6,516 nt of DNA, from contig SKXS01000046.1 of the NCBI GenBank assembly GCA_007128345.1, positions 1 to 6,516 on the forward strand. The letters are read 5' to 3'. Shown here piece after piece: positions 1 to 5,833 of the stretch. This DNA is from Spirochaetia bacterium (lineage in GTDB: Bacteria > Spirochaetota > Spirochaetia > PWKH01). Within the stretch, counting starts at the first letter, position 1; each line of letters starts with the position of its first letter. Below the pieces are notes generated by a model. It made no database searches and was not told the origin of the DNA. It saw only the letters and a program-made list of their open reading frames with translations. The translations under genes and the position numbers were made by a program.

Positions 1-494
1 AGGTCTCCAAGCTTGAAGCTCGGGTGTCCCTTCTCGTTGGTTACCCACTGCATGCCTTCCGGCCGCAGGTCGTGGGCTGCCCGCATGAGGTCAATGATGT
101 CCCATCGGCTGTTTCCGTTGGCGTATTCACGCCGATAGGGGTCAAGGAAGTTACGGTAGAACGCATTCCTGATGAACTCATCGTCAAACGAGATATTGTT
201 GTACCCCACCACGCAGGTGCCGGGACGGCTGAACTCCCTGAGGATGCGCTGGACCGCTTCATACTCGCTGATGCCTGACTCCAGCGTTTTTTGAGGGGTA
301 ATACCGGTAACCAGGCAGGCAAGGGGATCAGGCAGGTAGTCTTCCGGGATCCGGATGTAGAGCACCAGGGGATCATCCACCGGCTCAAACCGGTAGTTGG
401 TTCTGATACCGGCAAACTGGGCGATCCGGTCATGATAGGGGAGCACCCCGAAGGTTTCAAGATCGTACCAGTAGAGGGTCTGTGATGTATCCAT
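1..494 (-). CDS. sbcB: Exonuclease I (SbcB), N-terminal part, cut by the window edge
   Basis: Exonuclease I degrades single-stranded DNA 3'->5' and acts in recombination and mismatch repair. About 164 residues are visible and the frame is open to the left edge; E. coli ExoI is about 475 aa, so roughly two thirds is missing. The start of the DEDD exonuclease fold is clear. YDLETFG (residues 10-16) carries the first acidic pair, D11 and E13. DRIAQFAGIRT (22-32) and TGITPQ (63-68) follow. GYNNISFDDEFIRN (97-110) holds the second catalytic acidic site. FYRNFLDPY (112-120) and NSRWDIIDLMRA (128-139) match E. coli ExoI nearly word for word. The ATG at 494 lies 11 nt after the speB stop and has no good Shine-Dalgarno. 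An in-frame GTG at 509, overlapping the speB stop as GTGA, would add five residues (MIPCP) and cannot be excluded. Expression probably depends on read-through and coupling from the polyamine genes. Identity is near certain; the exact start is not. Confidence 0.95.
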   Translation of the reverse strand, partial: MDTSQTLYWYDLETFGVLPYHDRIAQFAGIRTNYRFEPVDDPLVLYIRIPEDYLPDPLACLVTGITPQKTLESGISEYEAVQRILREFSRPGTCVVGYNNISFDDEFIRNAFYRNFLDPYRREYANGNSRWDIIDLMRAAHDLRPEGMQWVTNEKGHPSFKLGD

Positions 495-505
495 AGGGCA
501 TGGTA

Positions 506-1417
506 TCACAGATGTGCTGCCGGAGAAAGTCCCGGTGCTGCCAGACCCATAAGGTAGTAGGTCAGCTTGGCGGCGGTATAGCTGCAGTGGTGCAGCTCCT
601 TCCTGGGCGCCAGCTCAACCACATCTGCTCCGATGACCGTGCGTCCCCTTAGGAGGCGTGAAAGCAGGTCTACGGTATCCCACCAGAACAGGCCCCCCGG
701 TTCCGGGGTGCCCGTGGCGGGCATGAGGGACGCGTCAAATACATCCACGTCAAAGGTGATGTAGACATGCGGGGGAAATCCGTCGGGAAGGCACATATGT
801 TCGCTCCTCCGTCCCCGATGCAGATAGGACGCATCGAGAGAGCAGATGCTGTGGTGCTCCCGGATTTCGACTTCCTCTTCACTGTAGCTGCGGATACCGA
901 CCTGAAAGAGCGCCAGACCGTTCTGCAGGGCGCGGCGCATCACCGATGCATGGCTGTAGGATGAACCCTGATAGGTATCCCGCAGGTCCATATGGGCATC
1001 AAACTGCAGGATGCCCGCTTCCCCTGGGGGAAATCGGGAACTGATCGCCTCTATCGCCCCGTTGGTGATGCTGTGCTCACCCCCGAGGAGGATGGGAACC
1101 GAACCCTGTTCCCACGAAGCATCCATAGCCCGGGCGATACGGGAAAAGAGCTCCCGGGGAGAACGTTTGACAGTGCAGTCAATAGGGGCGGCAGTATGAA
1201 TCCCGTAAATCCCCGGCTCCCCGGCTCCCTCGATGATGGTCTCCAACTGCCGGGAGGCCTCGATAATCGCCGGGGGGCCTTGGGATGTCCCGCCGCCGTA
1301 GGAGACGGTTGCCTCGTAGGGTACGGGAATTATGTGGTAGCGGGCAGATGCAGGAGAGCTGTTGCGGTACTCATCCTGGTGGAAGCTCGGGAATTTCTCA
1401 TCGCTGCTGCGGTTCAC
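506..1417 (-). CDS. speB: Agmatinase (ureohydrolase family)
   Basis: This enzyme hydrolyses agmatine to putrescine and urea in the cytoplasm, using a dinuclear Mn2+ centre. At 303 aa it has the normal family length. The metal-binding motifs are intact: GGEHS (112-116, ligand H115), DAHMDLRD (140-147, ligands D140, H142, D144) and FDVDVFD (222-228, ligands D223, D225). SYSHASVMRRA (153-163) and ADVVEL (264-269, E268) are also typical. The usual DP..APGTGTPEPGG stretch reads DASLMPATGTPEPGG here. The start is GTG at 1417, supported by a GGGAGG site 5 nt upstream, and it overlaps the nspC stop by 4 nt (GTGA). Arginase or another ureohydrolase is the formal alternative. Lying in one operon with an arginine decarboxylase, whose product is agmatine, argues strongly for agmatinase. 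It supplies the putrescine used by the dehydrogenase encoded upstream. Confidence 0.93.
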   Translation of the reverse strand: MNRSSDEKFPSFHQDEYRNSSPASARYHIIPVPYEATVSYGGGTSQGPPAIIEASRQLETIIEGAGEPGIYGIHTAAPIDCTVKRSPRELFSRIARAMDASWEQGSVPILLGGEHSITNGAIEAISSRFPPGEAGILQFDAHMDLRDTYQGSSYSHASVMRRALQNGLALFQVGIRSYSEEEVEIREHHSICSLDASYLHRGRRSEHMCLPDGFPPHVYITFDVDVFDASLMPATGTPEPGGLFWWDTVDLLSRLLRGRTVIGADVVELAPRKELHHCSYTAAKLTYYLMGLAAPGLSPAAHL

Positions 1418-2547
1418 GAAAGCCTCCCTCGATAGTCTTCGTAGGTGAATGTCTTCACCAGCTCGTAGCTGCCGTCTGTATGGAGAATGCCGATATCAGG
1501 CAGGCTGATGCCGTTGAACATATTGGTCTTCACCATGGTGTAGTGCATCATGTCCTCAAAGATGATCCGGTCGCCTCTCTTCAGCGGATGAGAGAAGAGG
1601 TAGTCCCCGGCGACATCCCCGGCAAGACAGGTTGCACCCCCCATGCGGTACCGGTGGGGACCCGTTTCTCCGGTATCAGCTATCTTGGCACCCCTGATTC
1701 TTGGGGTATAGGGCATCTCAAGGCAGTCGGGCATATGGGCGGCAAAGGACGTATCGAGCATGGCAGTGGGAACCCCTGAAGAGGCCGTGATATCGATGAC
1801 CTGAGCCACCAGCACGCCCGCCTCCCAGGCAAACGCGGCACCGGGCTCGAGTATCACCTGAATGTGGGGATGCCTGGTCTGGAAACCCCGCAGGGTATCC
1901 AGCAGCATCGGGATGTCATAGCCTTTTCGTGTAACCAGATGCCCGCCGCCAAGGTTGATCCAGGACACTCCATCCAGCAGGCGGCCGAACCGCGTCTCGA
2001 TTTTACTGATGGTGATCTTAAGGGCATCAGCTCCGCTTTCGCAGAGGTTGTGCGAGTGCAGACCGGTAATTCCTTCAGGCAGGTGAGGAAGGTCTTCAGA
2101 TTCAATGCCCAGCCGTGATCCCGGTACGCAGGGATTGTAGAGATCTGTCTCGACGGGAGAATACCTGGGGTTGATCCGCAGCCCGGCAGCTGCATGCGTG
2201 AGCTGATGCCGGTGAACTTCATACTCATGCAGTGAATTGAAGCTCACATGGGTGCACAGAGGCGCTATGCGGGAAAAATCTTCAGGCTTGTATGCAGGAG
2301 CATAGGCGTGCACCTCGCTGAAGTACTCTGCGGCCAGCAGTGCCTCATAAAGCGAACTGGCCGCAGCCCCCCTGACGACTTCAGCAACGTCCGGAAACAT
2401 CCGGTGCATGGCAAATCCCTTGAGGGCCATGAGGAAGCTGCAGCCTGAGGACATCTGGATCCCCGCAATAGTTCCGAGGTTTTTCCTGAAGGCATCCATT
2501 TCCAGCACAAAGGCCGGTGTCCGTGGAACTTCACGCAGGTCAGTCAT
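1414..2547 (-). CDS. nspC: Carboxynorspermidine/carboxyspermidine decarboxylase
   Basis: This is a PLP-dependent decarboxylase of the alanine racemase/ornithine decarboxylase fold (fold type III). It converts carboxyspermidine to spermidine, or carboxynorspermidine to norspermidine. The 377-aa length fits NspC. Visible motifs in order are: ALKGFAM (41-47) with PLP lysine K43; SSLYEALLA (64-72); GLHSHNLCES (162-171); INLGGGH (197-203), the phosphate-binding glycine loop; EPG (234-236); DTSFAAHMPDCLEMPY (265-280), highly characteristic of NspC; GGATCLAGDVAGDY (303-316), with C307 in the place of the ODC catalytic cysteine; and a C-terminal MMHYTMVKTNMFNG (333-346) with Y336. The ATG at 2547 overlaps the end of the dehydrogenase gene by 8 nt, and only a weak GGAA lies 7 nt upstream, so translation is probably coupled. 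With SpeA and SpeB making putrescine and no diaminopropane-forming gene nearby, spermidine is the likelier product; this last point is inferred. Confidence 0.95.
   Translation of the reverse strand: MTDLREVPRTPAFVLEMDAFRKNLGTIAGIQMSSGCSFLMALKGFAMHRMFPDVAEVVRGAAASSLYEALLAAEYFSEVHAYAPAYKPEDFSRIAPLCTHVSFNSLHEYEVHRHQLTHAAAGLRINPRYSPVETDLYNPCVPGSRLGIESEDLPHLPEGITGLHSHNLCESGADALKITISKIETRFGRLLDGVSWINLGGGHLVTRKGYDIPMLLDTLRGFQTRHPHIQVILEPGAAFAWEAGVLVAQVIDITASSGVPTAMLDTSFAAHMPDCLEMPYTPRIRGAKIADTGETGPHRYRMGGATCLAGDVAGDYLFSHPLKRGDRIIFEDMMHYTMVKTNMFNGISLPDIGILHTDGSYELVKTFTYEDYRGRLS
1423..1428 (-). promoter_or_regulatory. Ribosome binding site deciding the speB GTG start
   Basis: GGGAGG lies inside the end of nspC, 5 nt before GTG 1417. 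The GTG overlaps the nspC stop as GTGA, so the pair supports an unusual but credible GTG start with coupled translation. Confidence 0.75.
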
Positions 2548-3766
2548 CTGAGGATTCCGGCAGATCTTCGAAGGCCAGGGGCCCGTCTATGATAATCTCC
2601 CAGGGGAGGCCGTAGACCGGGAGCAGTTCCATGAAGGGGTCGGGGTCGAATTCTTCAATGTTCCAGACACCCGGCTCCAGCCAGGCACCGGTTGCCATAA
2701 GTCGTGCACCTATGGCAGCGGGTACTCCAGTTGTGTAGGAAACCGCCTGTGCGCCGGTATCCCGGTACGCCTCCTGATGGCTGCAGTTGTTGAATATGTA
2801 GCAGGTCCGCTCGCTGCCGTCCTGTATGCCCCGCATCTGGCAGCCGATGGAGGTCTCCCCTGCATACCCCTCGCCGAGTGATGCAGGCTCAGGCAGTACC
2901 GCCTTAAGGAACTGAAGCGGCTGTATGGCTATTCCCTCGAAGTCAACCGGTTCTATGCTGGTCATGCCTACGTTCTGCAAGACCCGCAGGTGGGTGATGT
3001 AGTTTTCTGAGAAGGTCATCCAGAACCGTGCCCGCTTGATGGAGGGAAAATTCTTTACCAGCGACTCAAGCTCTTCATGGTAGAGGAGATAGGATTCCCG
3101 CTGTCCGATGCGGGGGTAGTCCACGCTCTGGTGGATTTCAAGCGGAAGGGTTTCAACCCACTTCCCGTCCTCCCAGTAGCGACCCTTCTGGGTAATTTCC
3201 CTGATGTTGATCTCAGGATTGAAGTTGGTCGCAAAGCTTCTGCCGTGATCTCCCGCATTGCAGTCAACGATGTCCAGGTAATGCAGCTCATCAAGGTAGT
3301 GCTTCACCCCGTATGCGGTGAACACGCTGGTTACCCCTGGATCAAAGCCGCACCCGAGCAATGCCATGATTCCTGCTTCGGCAAATCGTTCCCGGTAGGC
3401 CCACTGCCATGAGTACTCGAACTTGGGAATCTCCGGCGGTTCGTAGTTAGCCGTATCCAGGTAGTGCACTCCGGTAGCGAGGCATGCGTCCATGATGGAG
3501 AGGTCCTGGTAGGGCAGTGCCACGTTGATAAGCACATCAGGCTTGAAATCCTTAATGAGCGAAACCACTTCAGAGACCTCATCCGCGTTTACCCTGGCAG
3601 TCTGCACCGGCACCGGACCGGATCTGGCTGCGATCTGGTCGCACTTGGATTGTGTCCTGCTGGCCAGAAGCATTTCCTCATATATGTCATCCATACGCGC
3701 GCACTTCTGCACCACTACATTACCGACGCCTCCAGCGCCTATGACAGCAAGCCGTTTCTTCCTCAT
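2540..3766 (-). CDS. Carboxy(nor)spermidine dehydrogenase, saccharopine dehydrogenase-like
   Basis: The predicted reaction joins putrescine and L-aspartate beta-semialdehyde by NADPH-dependent reductive condensation, giving carboxyspermidine. The 408-aa product opens with a Rossmann nucleotide site, LAVIGAGGVGNVVVQKC (6-22), with G10, G12, G13 and G15. DVLINVALPYQD (77-88), GVHYLDTANYEPPE (99-112) and LLGCGFDPGVTSVF (136-149) are typical of the saccharopine dehydrogenase superfamily branch containing CASDH/CANSDH. The C-terminal half (YAGETSIGC, TCYIFNNCSHQEAY, QAVSYTTGVPAAIGA) also fits that branch. The frame stays open upstream to 3868, but ATG 3766 is chosen: AGGAGG lies 6 nt upstream, the glycine loop falls where a Rossmann protein needs it, and speA is left intact (TGAGATG, 1 nt gap). 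True saccharopine dehydrogenase of lysine metabolism is the main alternative, and automatic annotation would probably give that name. The adjacent, overlapping nspC makes the polyamine role much more likely. I give no gene symbol because none is standard. Confidence 0.92.
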   Translation of the reverse strand: MRKKRLAVIGAGGVGNVVVQKCARMDDIYEEMLLASRTQSKCDQIAARSGPVPVQTARVNADEVSEVVSLIKDFKPDVLINVALPYQDLSIMDACLATGVHYLDTANYEPPEIPKFEYSWQWAYRERFAEAGIMALLGCGFDPGVTSVFTAYGVKHYLDELHYLDIVDCNAGDHGRSFATNFNPEINIREITQKGRYWEDGKWVETLPLEIHQSVDYPRIGQRESYLLYHEELESLVKNFPSIKRARFWMTFSENYITHLRVLQNVGMTSIEPVDFEGIAIQPLQFLKAVLPEPASLGEGYAGETSIGCQMRGIQDGSERTCYIFNNCSHQEAYRDTGAQAVSYTTGVPAAIGARLMATGAWLEPGVWNIEEFDPDPFMELLPVYGLPWEIIIDGPLAFEDLPESSDD

Positions 3767-3767
3767 C

Positions 3768-5696
3768 TCAGTCCTCCTGATCAGTTTCATAGTAGGTGTA
3801 TCCCCGCAATCCTGCAGTGTATGCCGTGATGATCTTCCTTCTCTGGTGAGTGGTAATCCTTCCTTCACGAACTGCAGCTTCGGCTTTCATGCGTACCAGG
3901 GATTCCAGATGTTTGGGATCGTACTCGACATAGCTCAGCACATCCGCAACGGTATCCCCGTCCAGCTCATGGTGCAGCACCACCGTCCCCTGTTCATCGT
4001 AGGTGACGCTCACCACATTGGTGTCCCCCAGGAGATTATGGAGATCCCCTAATGTCTCCTGGTAGGCGCCTACCAGGAAGACGCCGAGGATGTAGTCCTC
4101 GTCATCCGGCAGGGCATGGAGGGGGAGGGTCCGGTTGATCTCAGGCCTTCCGATGAACTTGTCAATTTTGCCGTCACAGTCGCATGTGATATCAGCGAGA
4201 ATGGCATGGCGGGAAGGCTGCTCCTCCAGGTGATGGATCGGCATAATGGGAAAGAGCTGGTCAATTGCCCATACATCAGGAAGTGACTGGAAGACGCTGA
4301 AATTCCCGTAGTAGATATCTGAAAGATGGTACTCAAGGTCCCTCAGCTCCGGGGGAATGTAGTCCTGCTCCCGTGAAATTTTGAAGATGTCCGCCATTAT
4401 GGACCAGTAAATATGCTCAGCCATGGCCCGCTCCCGCATATTCACCGACCCGTAGAGGAACTTGGTCCTGATCTCCTCCCGGTAGTAGTTGAGGTCATTG
4501 AGGCACTCCTGGGTGTTCTTCGGATTCAGCGTCCGCTTTACGTAGAGCAGGTTTTCAAGCGCGGGGCGCATTTCCGGGGTAATGTCATCCAAGTTCAATT
4601 CTGTGCTGAAGGCATTGGTGTCCAGTATGTTGAGCAGCAGTACCGAGTAATAGGCGACCAAGGCCCGGCCTGATTCGCTGATGAGGGTGGGATGCTCAAT
4701 ATTCGTTTCGTTGCAGATGCCCAAGACCACTTCCACAATGTCGTCACAGTACTCCTTCATGGAGTAGTTCCTGCTGCTGCTGGAATTGGTCTGGCTCCCG
4801 TCGTAGTCGATGGCCAGCCCGCCGCCGATGTCCAGCAGCCCCATGGGAGCTCCCTCCGCGACCAGGCCGGCGTAGAACCTGGCAGCCTCAATTGCTCCTA
4901 TGCGGATAGCATGGATGTTGGGTATCTGGGATCCCAGATGGTAGTGCAGCAGCTTCAGGCAGTCCAGCATTCCTTCCCGTTTGAGGACATCAACCGCCTG
5001 CATGACCTGGGTCGTATTGAGCCCAAAGACGCTGCGGTCTCCCCCGGACTCGGTCCAGTGCCCGCCGGCTATGGTGGAGGGCTTCATACGGAGCCCGATG
5101 ATCGGCTTGATGTTCAGCGCGCGCGCCCGATCAAGGATGAGTTCAGTCTCCCCCGGCATCTCCACCACCAGTACGGTCTGGATGCCCAGGGAGAGTCCTC
5201 TCAGGGCCAAGTCCACGTACTCCTCATCCTTGTACCCGTTGCATATGACAAACGCCTTCGGGTCATCCATGTATGCCAGGGCAGCAATGAGTTCAGCCTT
5301 GCTGCCTGTCTCCAGACCGTGGTGATACTGCTTGCCGTAGTGGGCTATCTCTTCAATGACCTGCTGCTGCTGATTGACCTTGATAGGGTAGACTCCCCGA
5401 TAGGTGCCACGGTAGCCGGCCTCCTTCATGGATTTGAGGAAGCTTTCGTTTATGTACTTGATACGGTCATCCAGGATATCACTGAATCGAAGCAGCACCG
5501 GCAGTTTCAGACCCCGCTCCTGGAGGCCCTTAGCTATTTTGAGCAGACTTATGGTTGATGTGGGTACGTCGCGGTTCAAGGTGACGTAGACCTCACCGGA
5601 GTCATCAATACCGAAATACCCGTTTCCCCATTCGCGGATTCCATAGAGGGTGTTTGCTTCCGCTATGGTCCATGCATGCTGTGTCTCTTGTGCCAT
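3768..5696 (-). CDS. speA: Biosynthetic arginine decarboxylase
   Basis: SpeA decarboxylates L-arginine to agmatine and CO2, with PLP and Mg2+, as the first step of this operon's pathway. At 642 aa it is close to E. coli SpeA (658) and aligns along its whole length. Key motifs are: YPIKVNQ (103-109) with PLP lysine K106; GLETGSKAEL (127-136); ICNGYKDEEY (151-160); LLHYHLGSQ (249-257); LDIGGGLAIDYDG (288-300), the glycine loop; ISESGRALVA (339-348); FSVFQSLPDVWAIDQLFP (466-483); DITCDCDG (502-509) with the catalytic cysteine at 505; FLVGAYQETLGDLHNL (540-555); and the C-terminal GLRGYTYYE (629-637). The start is the ATG at 5696, with GGAGG 5 nt upstream. Upstream in-frame starts (TTG 5738, ATG 5708) lack a comparable site and would add residues not expected in the family. 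It is the first gene of the minus-strand operon. Two perfect palindromes lie inside it (see repeats). Identity is very secure. Confidence 0.97.
   Translation of the reverse strand: MAQETQHAWTIAEANTLYGIREWGNGYFGIDDSGEVYVTLNRDVPTSTISLLKIAKGLQERGLKLPVLLRFSDILDDRIKYINESFLKSMKEAGYRGTYRGVYPIKVNQQQQVIEEIAHYGKQYHHGLETGSKAELIAALAYMDDPKAFVICNGYKDEEYVDLALRGLSLGIQTVLVVEMPGETELILDRARALNIKPIIGLRMKPSTIAGGHWTESGGDRSVFGLNTTQVMQAVDVLKREGMLDCLKLLHYHLGSQIPNIHAIRIGAIEAARFYAGLVAEGAPMGLLDIGGGLAIDYDGSQTNSSSSRNYSMKEYCDDIVEVVLGICNETNIEHPTLISESGRALVAYYSVLLLNILDTNAFSTELNLDDITPEMRPALENLLYVKRTLNPKNTQECLNDLNYYREEIRTKFLYGSVNMRERAMAEHIYWSIMADIFKISREQDYIPPELRDLEYHLSDIYYGNFSVFQSLPDVWAIDQLFPIMPIHHLEEQPSRHAILADITCDCDGKIDKFIGRPEINRTLPLHALPDDEDYILGVFLVGAYQETLGDLHNLLGDTNVVSVTYDEQGTVVLHHELDGDTVADVLSYVEYDPKHLESLVRMKAEAAVREGRITTHQRRKIITAYTAGLRGYTYYETDQED
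3773..3778 (-). promoter_or_regulatory. Ribosome binding site deciding the dehydrogenase start
   Basis: A perfect AGGAGG lies within the last codons of speA, 6 nt before ATG 3766. The speA stop codon sits between the site and the start (AGGAGGACTGAGATG). This arrangement favours reinitiation by ribosomes finishing speA and decides the start of the dehydrogenase. Confidence 0.8.
4057..4078. repeat. Perfect 22-bp palindrome inside speA
   Basis: The left arm TCCTGGTAGGC is followed directly by its exact reverse complement, centred on GGCGCC. It covers the speA codons for LVGAYQ plus flanking bases, within a conserved part of the family. In the mRNA it could fold as a 9-bp stem with a GCGC loop. 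No T-run follows on the minus strand, so it is not an intrinsic terminator. Confidence 0.85.
4924..4939. repeat. Perfect 16-bp palindrome inside speA
   Basis: The sequence ATCTGGGATCCCAGAT is exactly self-complementary, centred on GGATCC. It covers the codons for HLGSQI, next to the glycine-loop region of arginine decarboxylase. A role at DNA or RNA level is unproven; codon constraint at a conserved motif could produce it. Confidence 0.8.
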
Positions 5697-5701
5697 CTCT
5701 G

Positions 5702-5706
5702 CCTCC
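5702..5706 (-). promoter_or_regulatory. Ribosome binding site deciding the speA start
   Basis: On the minus strand GGAGG lies 5 nt before ATG 5696 (GGAGGCAGAGATG). It overlaps an upstream in-frame ATG at 5708, which itself lacks such a site, so 5696 is preferred over 5708 and over TTG 5738. Confidence 0.75.
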
Positions 5707-5795
5707 ATTGGTAGCGAGCCATATGCGAAGTGTACCAAATCTCAGTGGTTTTCACCATTGCCTATTGTGTATTTCCTGCATTTACCGAATTGTTT

Positions 5796-5828
5796 TTGGT
5801 TGCGCTCGATGCAGGCATATCATACTAT
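5796..5828 (+). promoter_or_regulatory. Candidate sigma70-type promoter for the SRAP gene
   Basis: TTGGTT (5796-5801), a 16-nt spacer and TATCAT (5818-5823, five of six matches to TATAAT) form a plausible promoter. An overlapping alternative is TTGCGC (5800-5805), a 17-nt spacer and TACTAT (5823-5828). Either would start transcription about 4 nt before, or at, the ATG at 5834, so the mRNA would be leaderless or nearly so. The match is moderate and made by eye only. Confidence 0.3.
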
Positions 5829-5833
5829 AGGGT

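Larger units (their letters stand above)
5697..5833. promoter_or_regulatory. Divergent intergenic region between speA and the SRAP gene
   Basis: This 137-bp stretch is visibly more AT-rich than the flanking genes and must carry the promoters for both directions unless transcription enters from further away. No RNA gene, riboswitch or terminator is apparent. On the minus strand I find no convincing -35/-10 pair for speA; the best isolated -10-like hexamers are TATGAT (5824-5819) and CACAAT (5769-5764), neither with a good -35. The hexamer CCATTG occurs twice (5705-5710 and 5755-5760), which may be chance. No canonical E. coli or Bacillus LexA box was found by eye. Confidence 0.6.

Noticed and set aside
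41..460. A 139-codon minus-strand frame inside the sbcB region
   Set aside because: It is out of frame with the exonuclease I reading frame, which matches E. coli ExoI closely and stays open to the edge.
992..1779. Two plus-strand open frames of 147 and 164 codons
   Set aside because: Both are antisense to speB and nspC, which carry all their catalytic motifs. They look like shadows.
3767..3868. An upstream extension of the dehydrogenase frame to 3868
   Set aside because: It would overlap the end of speA by about 100 nt and push the Rossmann glycine loop far from the N terminus. ATG 3766 has a perfect AGGAGG at good spacing.
4057..4078. The 22-bp palindrome as an intrinsic terminator
   Set aside because: No T-run follows it on the minus strand, and it sits inside the conserved coding sequence of speA.
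4768..5376. CAG/CTG trinucleotide runs in speA (about 4771-4781 and 5361-5370) as microsatellites
   Set aside because: Each is only three to four units. They encode Ser in one place and Gln in the other, and are too short to suggest slippage control.
4692..5558. A 288-codon open frame on the plus strand
   Set aside because: It lies wholly antisense to speA, whose protein matches arginine decarboxylase throughout. The predicted product resembles no family I recognise and is explained by GC-rich codon bias in the opposite strand.
5697..5833. A LexA/SOS box for the SRAP gene
   Set aside because: Neither CTGT-N8-ACAG nor GAAC-N4-GTTC is present in the gap. Other lineage-specific boxes cannot be judged without the genome's own LexA.
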